64,000 bases of DNA from Mytilus edulis (lineage: Eukaryota > Mollusca > Bivalvia > Mytilida > Mytilidae), in assembly GCF_963676685.1 (NCBI RefSeq), contig NC_092348.1:24837386-24901385 (forward strand), read 5' to 3'. The translations under genes were made by a program, and so were the position numbers. The notes beneath the pieces are model-generated. The model had not been told where the DNA came from and did not search any database. It was given only the letters and a program-made list of their open reading frames with translations. Position 1 is the stretch's first letter. Each line of letters starts with the position of its first letter. Positions 22,170 through 33,200 of the stretch are shown one piece after another.

Positions 22170-22590
22170 TATAGATATAGGAAGATGTGGTATGAGTGCC
22201 AATGAGACAACTCTCAATCCAAGTTACAATTTATAAAAGTAAATCATTATAGGTCAAGGTACGGCCTCCGACACGGAGCATTGGCTCACACCGAACAGTA
22301 AGTTATAAAGGGCACGACAAATTGTAAAACCATTCAAACGGGAAAACCAACGGTCTAATCTATATAAAAACGAGAAACGAGAATCACTTATGAATCACAT
22401 AAACAGACGACAACCACTGAACATCAGATTCCTGACTTAGAACAGGTGCAATCAATTGCAGCGGGATTAAAAGTTTTAATGATACCAAACCTTCTCCTTT
22501 TTCTGAAACAATAATATAACATCACAACAAAGAAATACACACTATAAAATATCAATTGCATAGCTTACTCAATAAAAAAAACATAGACCA
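22170..22590 (+). repeat. M2 repeat copy, the most complete here
   Basis: AAGATGTGGTATGAGTGCC, CATTATAGGTCAAGGTACGG, GGCTCACACCGAACAG, AAGTTATAAAGGGCACG, CAAACGGGAAAACCAACGG and CAACCACTGAACATCAGATT in order. It ends in an A-rich stretch near 22575. Non-coding. Confidence 0.8.
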
Positions 22591-25419
22591 AGGTGAGCGT
22601 CACACGCTCTTCGGAGTCTCTATCTAATATTTTTATTGAAGAATTAAAAATAAACAAAACTACAGTAGGTTAAAAGTTTAATAAATCCAACTTAGATTTT
22701 TAACAATAAAACAACGTAAGCATAATGAACAACGGCTTTACTGCATTTGTGATTAATAGGTTCATTACCAAACAAATCATTCCAGTAATAAGGGTTCAAC
22801 GTAACAGTTACTATCTTTTATTATAATTGTTTCACTTCAACTTAATCGTAAATAGTCCTATTAACATCAGTGTTCATTTTTGTTCTAAAGATGTCGATTG
22901 TGGTTTGTCCTATTTCAATCCTTTCAAAACTATTTCTATCTATTTAAATTATCAATCAGTCAAAATCAAATCACTTTAGAAATATAAATCTACGTAGGAT
23001 TTTGATCTCGTAAATTTTTGGTTAATATTTTGATATTAGTGTAGCGGTTTTTTTATGGATTCTTGTGTGTCGATGTGTTATTTTGAGGTAGCGTAAATTA
23101 CGTAAAATCCATGTTCGAATGGCACAAAGAAAACAAACAACACAAATTTTCAATTAAAATCAAACTGTAATCTTTTAAATGTATAATATCAGTTTAACAA
23201 AATAAACATGATGAACAATAATCCTGATCTCATTCACACAATATCATCTCAACTCTTCTTATTAACTATTTTTCTTCAGTCTGATCTCACTCGCATCCAA
23301 AAATCATCTTACGTAATAATAAATTAAACTGTCAAAACTATTCGGTGATAGTTGTCGGACAAAGCGGTATAAATAATTTGTAATAACATAAGCAACACTA
23401 TGGGTGACACATGTGGAGCAGGATCTGCTTATCTTTCTGGAGCACCTGAGACCACCACAAGTTTGTGGTGGGGTTCGTGTTGCTAAGTCTCTAGTTTTCT
23501 ACGTTGTGTGTTCTGTACTATTATTGTCTGTTGTTTTTTTTAATTTGTAGCCATGACGTTGTCAGTTTATTTTCTATCTATGAGTTTGACTCTCCCTCTG
23601 GTATCTTTCGCCTCTCGTTTAAGAAACATATTGGTTAAATTGGTCTTATGATTGTTGTTCTCCTTCAATTGTTACATCACCTAATGCAATAGAAGACAAA
23701 CAAAAACTTACAATCAAATAAGTTTATGATATTAAAGATATGTGCAAAGGAACCCATTGATATACATTTAATAGTCGTAATGATGCAGAATGATATTCAT
23801 GAACAATAAGTTGTAATTCCTTTCTAAACCTTTGAATGACACTTATCAACTCATCATAGATACCAGAATTAAAATTTGATACGCCAAAATATGATATGTT
23901 CTACGATTAAGATCTAGCAAAAAAGTAGCATTTGTTGAAAAACATTACGATGGTTCATGGCAACAGGTTAAATCATGTCGCAAATAAATCATCAGGTCCG
24001 AGTACAGTTATCGTCCCTTGATTTTCGTTGTCCACGAATTTAGTCCCTAGTGCGGACAGTGTGTTACTTGCCAATCTTTTTTTATACAACTTCCAAATGT
24101 ATTTTTTTCATATTTTATGCCTCAAATAGCAAGTAGAGGGATAAAATTACACTGTGAAAAAAATTGATTCATGAATTTTAAAGTCAAGTAGTGATTTGGT
24201 CCAGCTGAAAAAGGTTAAAAATAATCAATTCGGAAGCTGTCAAAAGATTTCAAGACCACCTGAATCATAAAATTGTCCATATTTTGAGTTAGAGCCGATG
24301 ACGTTTTCTATAATTTTGACATAACTTGTCCCAAAAGTAGTACACCACACCGTAAAAATATTATTGAGAAAGCGCAGGTGGGATTTTTTTATTTCCATTT
24401 ATTGTCTAAAATAAATGCATTACGAAATAACTGTGTAGTGAAATCCTGAAAAAAGAATATGTACTTTGTCAACTTCCCTGAATGATTAAATGATTTCAAT
24501 ATGTCAAAAAACATGAAACTAAAGGATTTAAACTTTTATTTGATAGAAATTCTGCAAAAAAATTACCCATTTTGGCATTATATGGTCAAAATGAGCATTT
24601 CAAACCTTTTTCAATTTTGATGCATAATTGGCATTCTGACTTTGTATCTGACAAGTTTTCATGTGTCAATATTTGTTTTTCTATTATTTAGTCCAGTTGT
24701 ATAACTCATTTGTGAACTCTGAATCTACAGAAAAGATGATTATCTCAGATTATGTGTGCAAAATGTGTTGTATAAATGACCCTCGTCTAACGCCTTGTTT
24801 GGATCAAGTTAAATGTGAGAAGCTTGGTACATACAAGTTGAAGTCCATAATAAAGATTGCACTAAATTTGTATAAAAAGCACTTTATAATGTCTTTTGTA
24901 CCTGTTTCATTTCACATAATATCTTTTTTTCCTTCTGTAGGATAGCAAGTGGTTCAAATATAAGCCTATTGCGACTAAAATTGCAAGCAAGTATTTCATT
25001 GAAAATTGAAAAATCTTTCCATCTGACCATACTGTCTGCATAAAAGTTGAATTTAAGAGTCCTTTTGTGCTCATATTTATTGTATCATTTAACCTGAGTA
25101 TAGAAATGATAAAACAGAAACATTTTTTTATTTCCTATGGCTTCAGTATACATTTTTAAATGCAAATATGCGCAACGACCTAAATTGACCCTAAATTATT
25201 TTCAGTCTTACTTGGCCTAAGACCCTTTTAAACTAATATGATATACTATTTGTAATTTTTCTTTCCATTTAAAGTACATTAAATACATATGTAAGGATTA
25301 TTTATAACCAAAAAACTTCACAAATTAAAAATTTCTGGAAAATATTACATCTTTATATAAGGCCACCCTTCATAGGAAAACCTCCATTTTTCAGAGATTA
25401 TATTTAAATTGGACTGAAT
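22591..25419. other. Intergenic with an M8 repeat; unassigned sequence
   Basis: An M8 copy covers about 23380-23640 (GGAGCAGGATCTGCTTA, GGTGGGGTTCGTGTTGC, TTGACTCTCCCTCTGG). From about 24150 to 25400 the sequence (GGTCCAGCTGAAAAAGG, TTCGGAAGCTGTCAAAAG, AAGCGCAGGTGGG) has the feel of an old repetitive element but I cannot name it. A 94-codon plus frame at 24661-24945 contains cysteine-rich residues (CKMCC) but no domain I recognise. Confidence 0.4.
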
Positions 25420-26830
25420 GAATACAGGATTACGCGTATTACTATTTTTACTACAAGGCATTTTATAGCGCATTATATAACATTACAATTACTCTAAGCG
25501 CTTTACATGTTAAAATATATAAACAAATTCGTACATACACGAGACTACAAAGTTAAAAAATACTTTTAAAATCACACACAATCAAATCAACTATAAAAAA
25601 GTAAGACTTTTAAAACTTCACCGATTTGGTAAAAAAATGGAGTAAAAGAATTATCAATGAATAGGTAAAAATTTCAATAACTGTTATTTTGATTAAATAA
25701 CTTTAAAATTCTACTATTTGTATTTATAAAATATGCTACTAAAACATCGGCTCATTATTAAAAAATATATCAAAATGTGCAAAAATATATCAAATCAAAA
25801 TCAATGTACCAACCATTATTACAGCAAGTCATATAAGTCAAACAGTCACGGTTCCAGACTTATACTATAAGCGATCCACAAATACAACTTTGAATATATG
25901 TGTCTTTAGTCCTTTCTTAAATAGCTCAAGTGGTTATTCAGTTGTAAGATATGCTGGAAAGCTATTCCACAGTGTCCTTGCCGCCACATCGAATCTCCGT
26001 TCACCATACATTTGGGTCCGTTCATTTTTCAGCATCTAGATTAAAGCTACATTTTCAGATCGCAACAATCGTGCCGGTTTGTAAAAAAAGTATGAGTTCA
26101 GTTCACTAAGATACAAAGGAACAAATACATGCAAGGTTTTGAATGCGTAAATCAATAGTTTATACTGGCATCAGAATTTAAATGTTAACAAATGAAGAGT
26201 CATAAGGGTTGGAGTAATATGTTCAAAACTTATTTTAGTGGGTTACTAGCCTGGCAGCTGTGTTGTGAACACAGTGCAGTTTGGAGAGACTCTAGGCATT
26301 AACACCGTACATTACATCATAACCATAATCAAGCCGTGACGTAACAAAGGAACATACAAGAGTTTTGCAAGCGTCATCATTTATATGTGATCGAATCCGT
26401 CCTATGTTACGAATCTGATGGAAAAAGGATTTGGTAATTGCATTGGTCTGTTCTGCATGCTGAAGGTTTCGTCGAGAAAAACTTCGAGATTTTGAACACA
26501 GGATAATTCACTTAGTACAGTTCCAACAACATTCAGTTTTAACTTACCAAGACTTTTGACTTTGTGTTTTGAAGCAAACACAATCAATTTGCTCTAATCC
26601 TGGTTTAACTTTAACATGTTTGTAAACATCCAATTCTTCCTATCTTTCAAACAAGCTTCTAGTCGATCGGTGATGTCATCCCAATTATCTAATGATTAAA
26701 TGACACCAAAAATTTAGGGCCAATTTTAACCCTTCGTGAACCTTCTCTTTTGCGTATCATCCGCATAGCAATGGTATGCCATGCCTTGCTTTTTACAGAT
26801 GTCACTTACCGGGTACGAAAACATGCTCGA
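25420..26830 (-). pseudogene. Decayed LINE of CR1/L2 type, reverse transcriptase and C-terminus
   Basis: Read on the minus strand across several frames, the order is that of a CR1/L2-type LINE. HCYADDTQ, with the catalytic YADD encoded at 26767-26756, is followed by a LEACLKDRKNWM segment, LKLNVVGTVLSELS and VQNLEVFLDETFSM (26587-26402 frame), GRIRSHINDDACKTL and SRLDYGYDVMYG, and finally YGERRFDVAARTLWNSFPAY. After the coding part, AAAGCGCTTAGAG and AATGCGCTATAAAATGCC resemble the GCGCTATATAAA 3' tails I recall in this LINE group. Many stops and frameshifts show it is long dead. The 5' end is missing beyond about 26830, as expected of a 5'-truncated insertion. Confidence 0.75.
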
Positions 26831-27239
26831 CACTAATTTTGACCATGCAAATAATCCAAATTAAATTGCACTGTTTATATTGCAAGGAATTATGCCACGT
26901 TATTGACGATCAATAATACCCAACGCCATTGCTAGATTAAGGAGTTATTAAGTCACCAACGTGATCAAAGAATACAAACATGGCATCAAATCACGATATA
27001 AGTTTACAAGACCTAGATAGAATAGAATGGTACAATCCGTCATGGAATTATTGTATGATATTATTTTGAATTAATAAAAGAAAACATTAAATGGATGTAA
27101 ACCATATGAAATATCTATAATTTGTTTAATTTTCTAAATCATTACACGGATAACCAGTAAAAATCACATAGTCCTAATTAAACCAGTATCAAGCAGAGTG
27201 ATCGAATGTTATTATGAATGAAATAGCTGCAAATGCACG

Positions 27240-28240
27240 CAAAATTATGTCAAGTTTTTTTATTCATAACGTTGTACTGTGTTATTTTTAGTTTCTCTAA
27301 TACATATGCGTCCTCGGTTGATATAGAGAAGTACCCATATTATTCTACATGTGTTTAACGTTGTTATATTTCGTTGAATAACATAATACATGTTTGGTGT
27401 TATATTTCATTTTGACACATTTTTCATGTATCACACACACGCACACAGACACTTGTTTTGTATTTTTTTTTTTATAATTTTGTCGTAAAATCTGTTCAAA
27501 TGTAAGTTTGAAATAAAAAAAAACTTCTAGGGATATGAAAGCTATACAAGCTTATGCATTAATGTTTTATAAGATGTTCATATACATATATATCATTCAG
27601 TCGTTTACTAAAGTCGTTTTTTACCCGGTATTAAAATATTTATTTAAAGGTTTAACAAGAATAACGATTTGCTCCATTTCACAATATGTTTTCACCCAGA
27701 ACATAGTGTTTTAATACACACTATTTAATAATATTTGTGAAATCAATATATACATTATTGATGCAGTAGCAAATGAAACTAGCGATTCCATTTATACAGG
27801 AGCGGATCTATTGGTATACATATACCCACAATAGCTAGTATGTAGGTATGTATAATATACAATAGAATAGTAAACAGCAATTCTCATCGTGCGTTCAAGA
27901 TCAAAATACAGCCATTGTTTGAAGTCGGTCAATATATAGGATTCCATCATTACAATTTACTGTTTATATGAGATGAGGAAATGTAAATCTGTGTTGTTAT
28001 TGACGACATTGTTATAGAAACAAAACATATAATAGGCGATATTTTTTAGACTATACTTCCTCGTCCTGTGTATACAGAGAGAAGACGCTATAGACGGTTG
28101 GAATCATGTATATACACGGTCGAGGCACCACAGACGGTTGAAATTTTGTGTATAAAGGGTAGGGACCTTGATTAAGGTTGAAGTTTTTAATATTATAGTC
28201 ATCATAAAGGACATGATCAGTAAAGTTTAGAAATATAGAT
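27240..28240. repeat. Duplicated block D3, copy 1, upstream of the 31.6-kb gene
   Basis: This matches 36290-37290 block by block: CCTAATACATATGCGTCCTC-like, CATTCAGTCG, CACAATATGTTTTCA, ATTCCATGTATACA-like and ACAGACGGTTGAAATT. Similarity is patchy (perhaps 75-85 percent), so the duplication is older than D1 or D2. It belongs to the block that carried the fucosyltransferase. No open frame. Confidence 0.7.
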
Positions 28241-28289
28241 ATCTGGAGATTCATGCATGGCTAAAGGGAGGAGGGTATTTAGTTCTTTG

Positions 28290-28515
28290 TTTCATTGGTT
28301 TGCGTTTCTTTATGTGTTACATATTTGTTTTTCGTTCATTTTTTATTTGAATTGTTTTACATTGTATTTACGTGACCTTTTATAGCTGACAATGCGGTAT
28401 GTGCTTTGCTCATTGTTTAAGGTCGTATGGTGACCTTTAGTTGTTAAGTCTGTCTCATTTTGGTCTCTTGTGGAGAGTTTTCTCATTGGCAATCATACCA
28501 CATCGACTTTTTTAA
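28290..28515 (+). repeat. M1 repeat copy, 5' truncated
   Basis: TATAGCTGACAATGCGGTATG, a GTCGTATGGTGACCTTTAG block and the terminal GGCAATCATACCACATCG. It is inserted in copy 1 of the duplicated block and absent from copy 2, so it post-dates the duplication or was lost from the other. Confidence 0.7.
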
Positions 28516-28599
28516 TTTTGGTATCATTTTTCACTTGATTTTCGATAACGTGTACATCTCAATTTTAATTGGATTCCAAGGTGATAGACTTAAAAGTAG

Positions 28600-28950
28600 G
28601 GCGGAAGATATCAAAGAGACAGCCAAACTCATAAATCGAAAATAAACTGACAACGCCATGGCTAAAAATGAAAAAGACAAACAGACACACAGAAAAACAA
28701 ATGTACACATGACACAACAAAGAAAACTAAAGAATACACAACACGAATCCCACCAAAAACTAGGGGTGATATCAGATGCTCCGGAAGGGTAAGCAGATCC
28801 TGCCCAACGTTTGGCACCCGTCGTGTTGCTTATGTCATAACAAATCCGGTAAATAGTCTAATTCGGTAGGTCACATTCATGAAAGGGAAGGGGTTTGTAG
28901 TTACGACGTAAGGTACATATCCGATATCATTTGGAAACGGTTATTCTATA
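28600..28950 (-). repeat. M8 repeat copy, minus orientation
   Basis: The reverse complement of the 23380-23640 family: AACTCATAAATCGAAAATAA, CTGACAACGCCATGGC, CACAACACGAATCCCACC, GTAAGCAGATCCTGCC and TCGTGTTGCTTATG. Non-coding. Confidence 0.65.
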
Positions 28951-29932
28951 ACGGTCAACCAACTCGTGATTGTCAAAAGGCTGACATGAAAAGAAACTAA
29001 GGTTTAATTGCTTTAGAGTGCCAAATAAAATGTTTAAATAATTCGTAATATAAAACAGACATTTTAGTTATCATATTTGAAAGTCCTATGATTATTTTTG
29101 TAGCTTGAATAAGGATTACAGAATGATAAAATTGAGAATGGAAATGAATTAACTTCTGATTGGAGACCTGTTGTAACAAAAATGTGTAGATGTTAAGATT
29201 ATCGTCATCAAATTACCAAAGAATAGAAACAGTCTCTTAAATTTGTCGTTGCATTAGAAGTAACCAAACGAAAGGAAAGACAATGACTGGCATGTATTTA
29301 TAACTTATATTATCTGAAAATTAAAACTAAACTCTGAATTCAAACTTGAAGTATTGCTTCTTTAAGACTACATTCTCCATTTTTACTAAGCAATCTAATA
29401 AAACTACAGTTCTAGAGCTGATTTCGGTACACTTATTTATATACGAGCACGCAAATTAACATAGGTCTTATTATAATCAGATTGTGTGTTATTTAAAAAT
29501 TTAAAAGGTTGGTGACTATGTTGATCGTTTCTCTCACATTGACCTTGAAATAATGTATAGTCACATAAACTGTCATGTCACATTTATGTCCCGATTTATA
29601 TTAAAAAAATCGAAACAAGGGTCGGTTGAGAACTAAACTTGTCAGATTTTTCAAATATGGTTAACAATTAAACTGTAGTCGTTCTTTCCCGACTGTTAAA
29701 ATAAAACCTTAAGCAGCGAAATGTTCCTTCTTGATTACATATAGTCGGAACGCAATTAATCCTTTAGTTGATTATGCTTATATACATGTTTATTGTAATT
29801 ATTGTTATCTTACGTTATATTTTAGTTTGGAGTTTGTTCGGTCTTGATGGACTGCTTAGATAAAAGTTTGAAGAGCGAAATGTTCCTTCTTGATTCCATA
29901 TAATCGAAACGCCATTTTACCCTGCTATACAT
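28951..29932. other. Intergenic, parts shared with 37.8-38.2 and 42.3-42.6 kb
   Basis: 29000-29300 resembles 37830-38180, and 29320-29600 resembles about 42275-42420 (AATTCAAACTTGAA, ACACTGT/AACTGTCATGTCACATTTATG). In the second copy of the duplicated block these two parts are separated by about 4 kb of inserted repeats. No gene is seen. Confidence 0.5.
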
Positions 29933-29969
29933 TATATAAACCTCAACATCCCAAACCAGTCAAGTGCGG
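29933..29969 (+). promoter_or_regulatory. Putative TATA promoter and first splice donor, fucosyltransferase copy 1
   Basis: TATATAAA (29933-29940) is followed by CAGTCAAGTGCGG and then GTAATA, a possible splice donor at 29970. The same arrangement occurs upstream of the second copy (42671-42707) with identical 37-base spacing from TATA-like box to donor, within sequence that is otherwise diverged. If real, transcription starts near 29957 and the first exon is only 10-25 bases. This is inference from conservation. Confidence 0.35.
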
Positions 29970-30123
29970 GTAATAAAACTTTTATCTTATGTATAAAATG
30001 TTATAAATTGTTGTGATTATTATGTGATATCGTTTCCTGTGTTTATATCATATGCTAATGTACTCAGGTTGCGCATTTAATACGATCACATTTTTTTCTG
30101 ATTTTAATTATTTTTAATTACAG

Positions 30124-30153
30124 GTGTGAAAAGACTTTGCATGAAGCTCAAAG
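30124..30153 (+). CDS. 30-nt start-codon micro-exon, fucosyltransferase copy 1
   Basis: A pyrimidine-rich acceptor (tttttaattacag) precedes 30 bases that end AAAG before the donor GTATAT. The exon holds ATG AAG CTC AAA G (30141-30153), leaving one base of the next codon. The large exon beginning at 31597 (or 31603) supplies two bases, so the frame joins to MKLK followed by AAGWSKHIL or GWSKHIL. That gives the short basic cytoplasmic tail expected of a type II Golgi enzyme. The counterpart at 42793-42822 has the same length, phase and splice sites, with 6 of 30 bases different. Joining is inferred, not seen in RNA. Confidence 0.6.
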
Positions 30154-31596
30154 GTATATCCAATATTATACAACTATTTGTCAACAATAAGCCATATATG
30201 CTAAAAATGATTTTAAGACTTCTAAACAAAGAGGCGCAGTCGAAAGAGCTTTTGGTTATTTTAGTTATTTATTTTTTTAAATCAATGACATGAGACCCGA
30301 ATCTTCTTTTATAGATAAACAATGTGTGTTACAAAAGTATGTATCTTAAAAATTAATAGAACACAGCACACAGGTTGGAAGTTTGTAATTTGATGTGATT
30401 ATGAACAAACAGTCGTGCGTTAAATGCGAGAGACAGTATAATAGTAATGTTCCCATCTCTATCCAAATACAGAACGTCGTTTGAATTGCACACATCTTTA
30501 TTTGTGACTCTTTATTATAAAGGTATATTGATTACACGTTTAAAACATAGCAAATCGGAAAATCGACAATCTCAAATATATATGTTATACATGCACTAAA
30601 CATGATGAAAGCAATAACAAATATTAAATGACTTGCTACAATATTTAAAAGCCGATGCATTTTGTTCACAGTTCGTGTTCTTTTATTGTGATGACACAAC
30701 CGCTGTCCGAGTAATTAAATCTATAGAAAAAATATATACAAATGCTTGAAAATAGTTAGATTTATAAATCGGTATGACCTTCTGCTGTTGTTTTTTTCTA
30801 TGGTCGGGTTGTTGTCTTTTTGGCACATTCCCCATTTCCATTCTCAATTTTATTTTTATGTGTATGCAATTATTGTAGGACATAGTTGAAAAAAAACAAT
30901 CTTATTTATTTTTATGGTATATGACGGTAAATCCACTGTTTTCGACATAAGAAAAATGCCTGTACACAATCAGTAATATGACAGTTGTTATCCATTCGTT
31001 TGCTGTGTTTCAGCTATTGATTTAACCATTTAATTAAAAGCTTCCCATTTTGAATTTTCCTCGCAGTTCTGTATTTTTGTGATTTTAATTTTGCGCGATT
31101 TAGATTATTCAATAGAAAACTAATAGTATATAAAGTAAACAGTTAGGCTGTGTTGACATGAAGATTAAAAAAAAATTAAATCGAATTTTAGGACATTACT
31201 TAAACAGTACTTATCCTTTAATTTTGAAGTTTTTAACAGTATAATTTCATACGTATTACACTAAGGCAATAATGACAGATAACATAAGAGCTGCGTCGGA
31301 TAGAAATCGACCTTATGCAAATCAACATCAATGTATCTGTTAATGTATTTAGGTTTTGAAAATAAATTCAACGGAAGGTCTAGAAATGTTTGCAAGTTGA
31401 ATTGCTAATCAAAAGCTACAAAATGGACAAAACTTCATCTTTTATTTCATTGTATTTCGTAAGTCAATGCTCCCAAATAAATCAGAAAATTGTACATGTA
31501 CATATTCGCCTTTACATGCATAAGGTCGATTTCTACGCGTCGCAACTCATAATATAAAATTTTAAAAAATGAATATGTATATTATTATTTTTTTAG
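30154..31596. other. Intron of fucosyltransferase copy 1, with repeats
   Basis: About 1.44 kb. It contains a truncated M5 copy (30775-30855), an M3 copy (about 30945-31100, GAATTTTCCTCGCAGTTC) and, at its end, a T-rich tract followed by two in-phase acceptors six bases apart (AG at 31595-31596 and 31601-31602). The ATG at 31569 lies inside this tract and is probably not used. Confidence 0.5.
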
Positions 31597-32582
31597 CTGC
31601 AGGTTGGTCAAAGCATATTTTGATGTTGATTTTGACGCTTGGAATTTGTCTTGTTCTTTTCAACAACTACAAGGAGCAAAATCTTATTTACAGTGTATCA
31701 ACAAATATAATTACTAATGTATATTCAGCTGAATTAAACAAGGTTAATGCAATTCCAAGGTCATCCAAGAAGTATGTTAAAGTGGAGTTTTCAGGTCGAC
31801 TCGGAAACTTAATGTTTGAATATGCATCACTTTATGGCATCGCCAAACACCATAACATTACACCTATTGTTGATGAGGGATGTAAGTTAAGGACGTTTTT
31901 CAAAATTTCTGCTGTTTCAGTTAAACCGTTATTGAACTTAAAACGTTACGTAGAGAAAAAAGGTAACGTGTATGAGGAAAATGCTTTTAAGCTTGATACA
32001 AAATACAACTGGACTCTCAAAGGCTACTTTCAGAGTTGGAAATACTTTATTGACAATAGTAGAGAAATAAGAAAAGAATTCCAATTTAAAGAAAATGTAC
32101 AGATAGAAGCCACTAAACAATTTCAAGAAATTATAAAGTCAAAGAACATAACAAATGTGAACAAACATACTTTTATTGCTGTTCATGTTCGCCGTGGAGA
32201 TTTTGTAAACAATCAACACTTTGTTAATTTTGGATATTCATCAGCAAATGAAAGTTACATAAATAATGCGATGACAAAATTCCGATCACAATTTTCAAAT
32301 GCTTTTTTCATATTTTCGTCAGACGATATAGCATGGTGCAAAAATCGTTTTAACGAATCAAATATAGCATTCATTAACAAGAAAAATTCACCGGAAGTTG
32401 ACATGGCGATAATGTCTCACTGTAATCATACTATAGTTACCACTGGAAGTTATGGTTGGTGGACTGCCTGGCTCATTGGGGGTACAACAATATATTTCAA
32501 AGATTTTCCAAGAAAAGGATCAAAACTTGACAAGATATTTGATTCTACTACCTACAATTTACCTTCCTGGATTGCAATGTAG
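31597..32582 (+). CDS. Alpha-1,2-fucosyltransferase-like protein (GT11), copy 1
   Basis: The large exon encodes the membrane span (HILMLILTLGICLVLF), a short stem and the whole catalytic domain. Motifs in order are GRLGNLMFEYASLYGIA, KYNWTLKGYFQSWKYF, AVHVRRGD (the GDP-fucose site), FIFSSDDIAWC, DMAIMSHCNHTI, GSYGWWTAWLIGG and the terminal LPSWIAM. Counting from the ATG at 31569 there would be 337 residues, but that start sits in a T-rich intron end. I prefer the start in the 30-nt exon at 30141, which replaces MNMYIIIFL with MKLK. The two alternative acceptors (31597 or 31603) would add or drop two residues. The closest relative is 43748-44730. Expected role: transfer of fucose to galactose ends of glycans in the Golgi; the acceptor is unknown. 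Confidence 0.9.
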
Positions 32583-32654
32583 AATCTATTTTTTTGCAAC
32601 ATTTTTGTGCCATATCATTATTATGCAGCATCAAAGGGGTATGAAGAAAACTTG

Positions 32655-32703
<49 letters not shown>

Positions 32704-33004
32704 ATTTGATTAAACAGGGTGCATATCGTTTATTATTTCTCTATTTCAATCTATGATTATGTAATAGTAAATGTAGATTGGTTTATTGTATAGCAACGTA
32801 ATATTTCCAACAAATCGCCACAGAAAGTTCGCTTTTTTTTATGATAGTGCACCTTAACAAATATATCGTATTTTCAACTTCAAAATGTTGGCCTCATCAT
32901 TAACGAAACAATTTTTAGAACAGTTGTTTTCAATGTTTATTAAACATTAAATTGGATTTTGCATGAATATTGATGATATGGTCCCTGGTCGAAAATACAT
33001 AGAT
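32583..33004. other. 3' flank of copy 1 with a compound microsatellite
   Basis: A (TA)n run from about 32655 passes directly into (TG)n, ending about 32703. TATTGTATAGCAACGTAATA at about 32786-32805 is shared with the 3' flank of the second copy (near 44873), marking the extent of the duplication. No clear AATAAA close to the stop. Confidence 0.6.
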
Positions 33005-33200
33005 TAACGAAGATGTGGTGTGAGTGCCAATGAGACAACTTTCCATCCAAATAACAATTTATAGAGTAAACCATTATAGTTCAGGGTACGACCTTCAACA
33101 CGGAGCCTTGTCTCACACCAAACAGCAAGCTATAAACGGTCCCAAAAATTACTTGTGTAAAACAATTCAAACGGGAAAACCAATGGTCTAATCTAAATGT
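33005..33200 (+). repeat. M2 repeat copy, 3' truncated
   Basis: GAAGATGTGGTGTGAGTGCC, CATTATAGTTCAGGGTACG, CACGGAGCCTTGTCTCACAC and CAAACGGGAAAACCAATGG, then the match stops. Confidence 0.7.
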
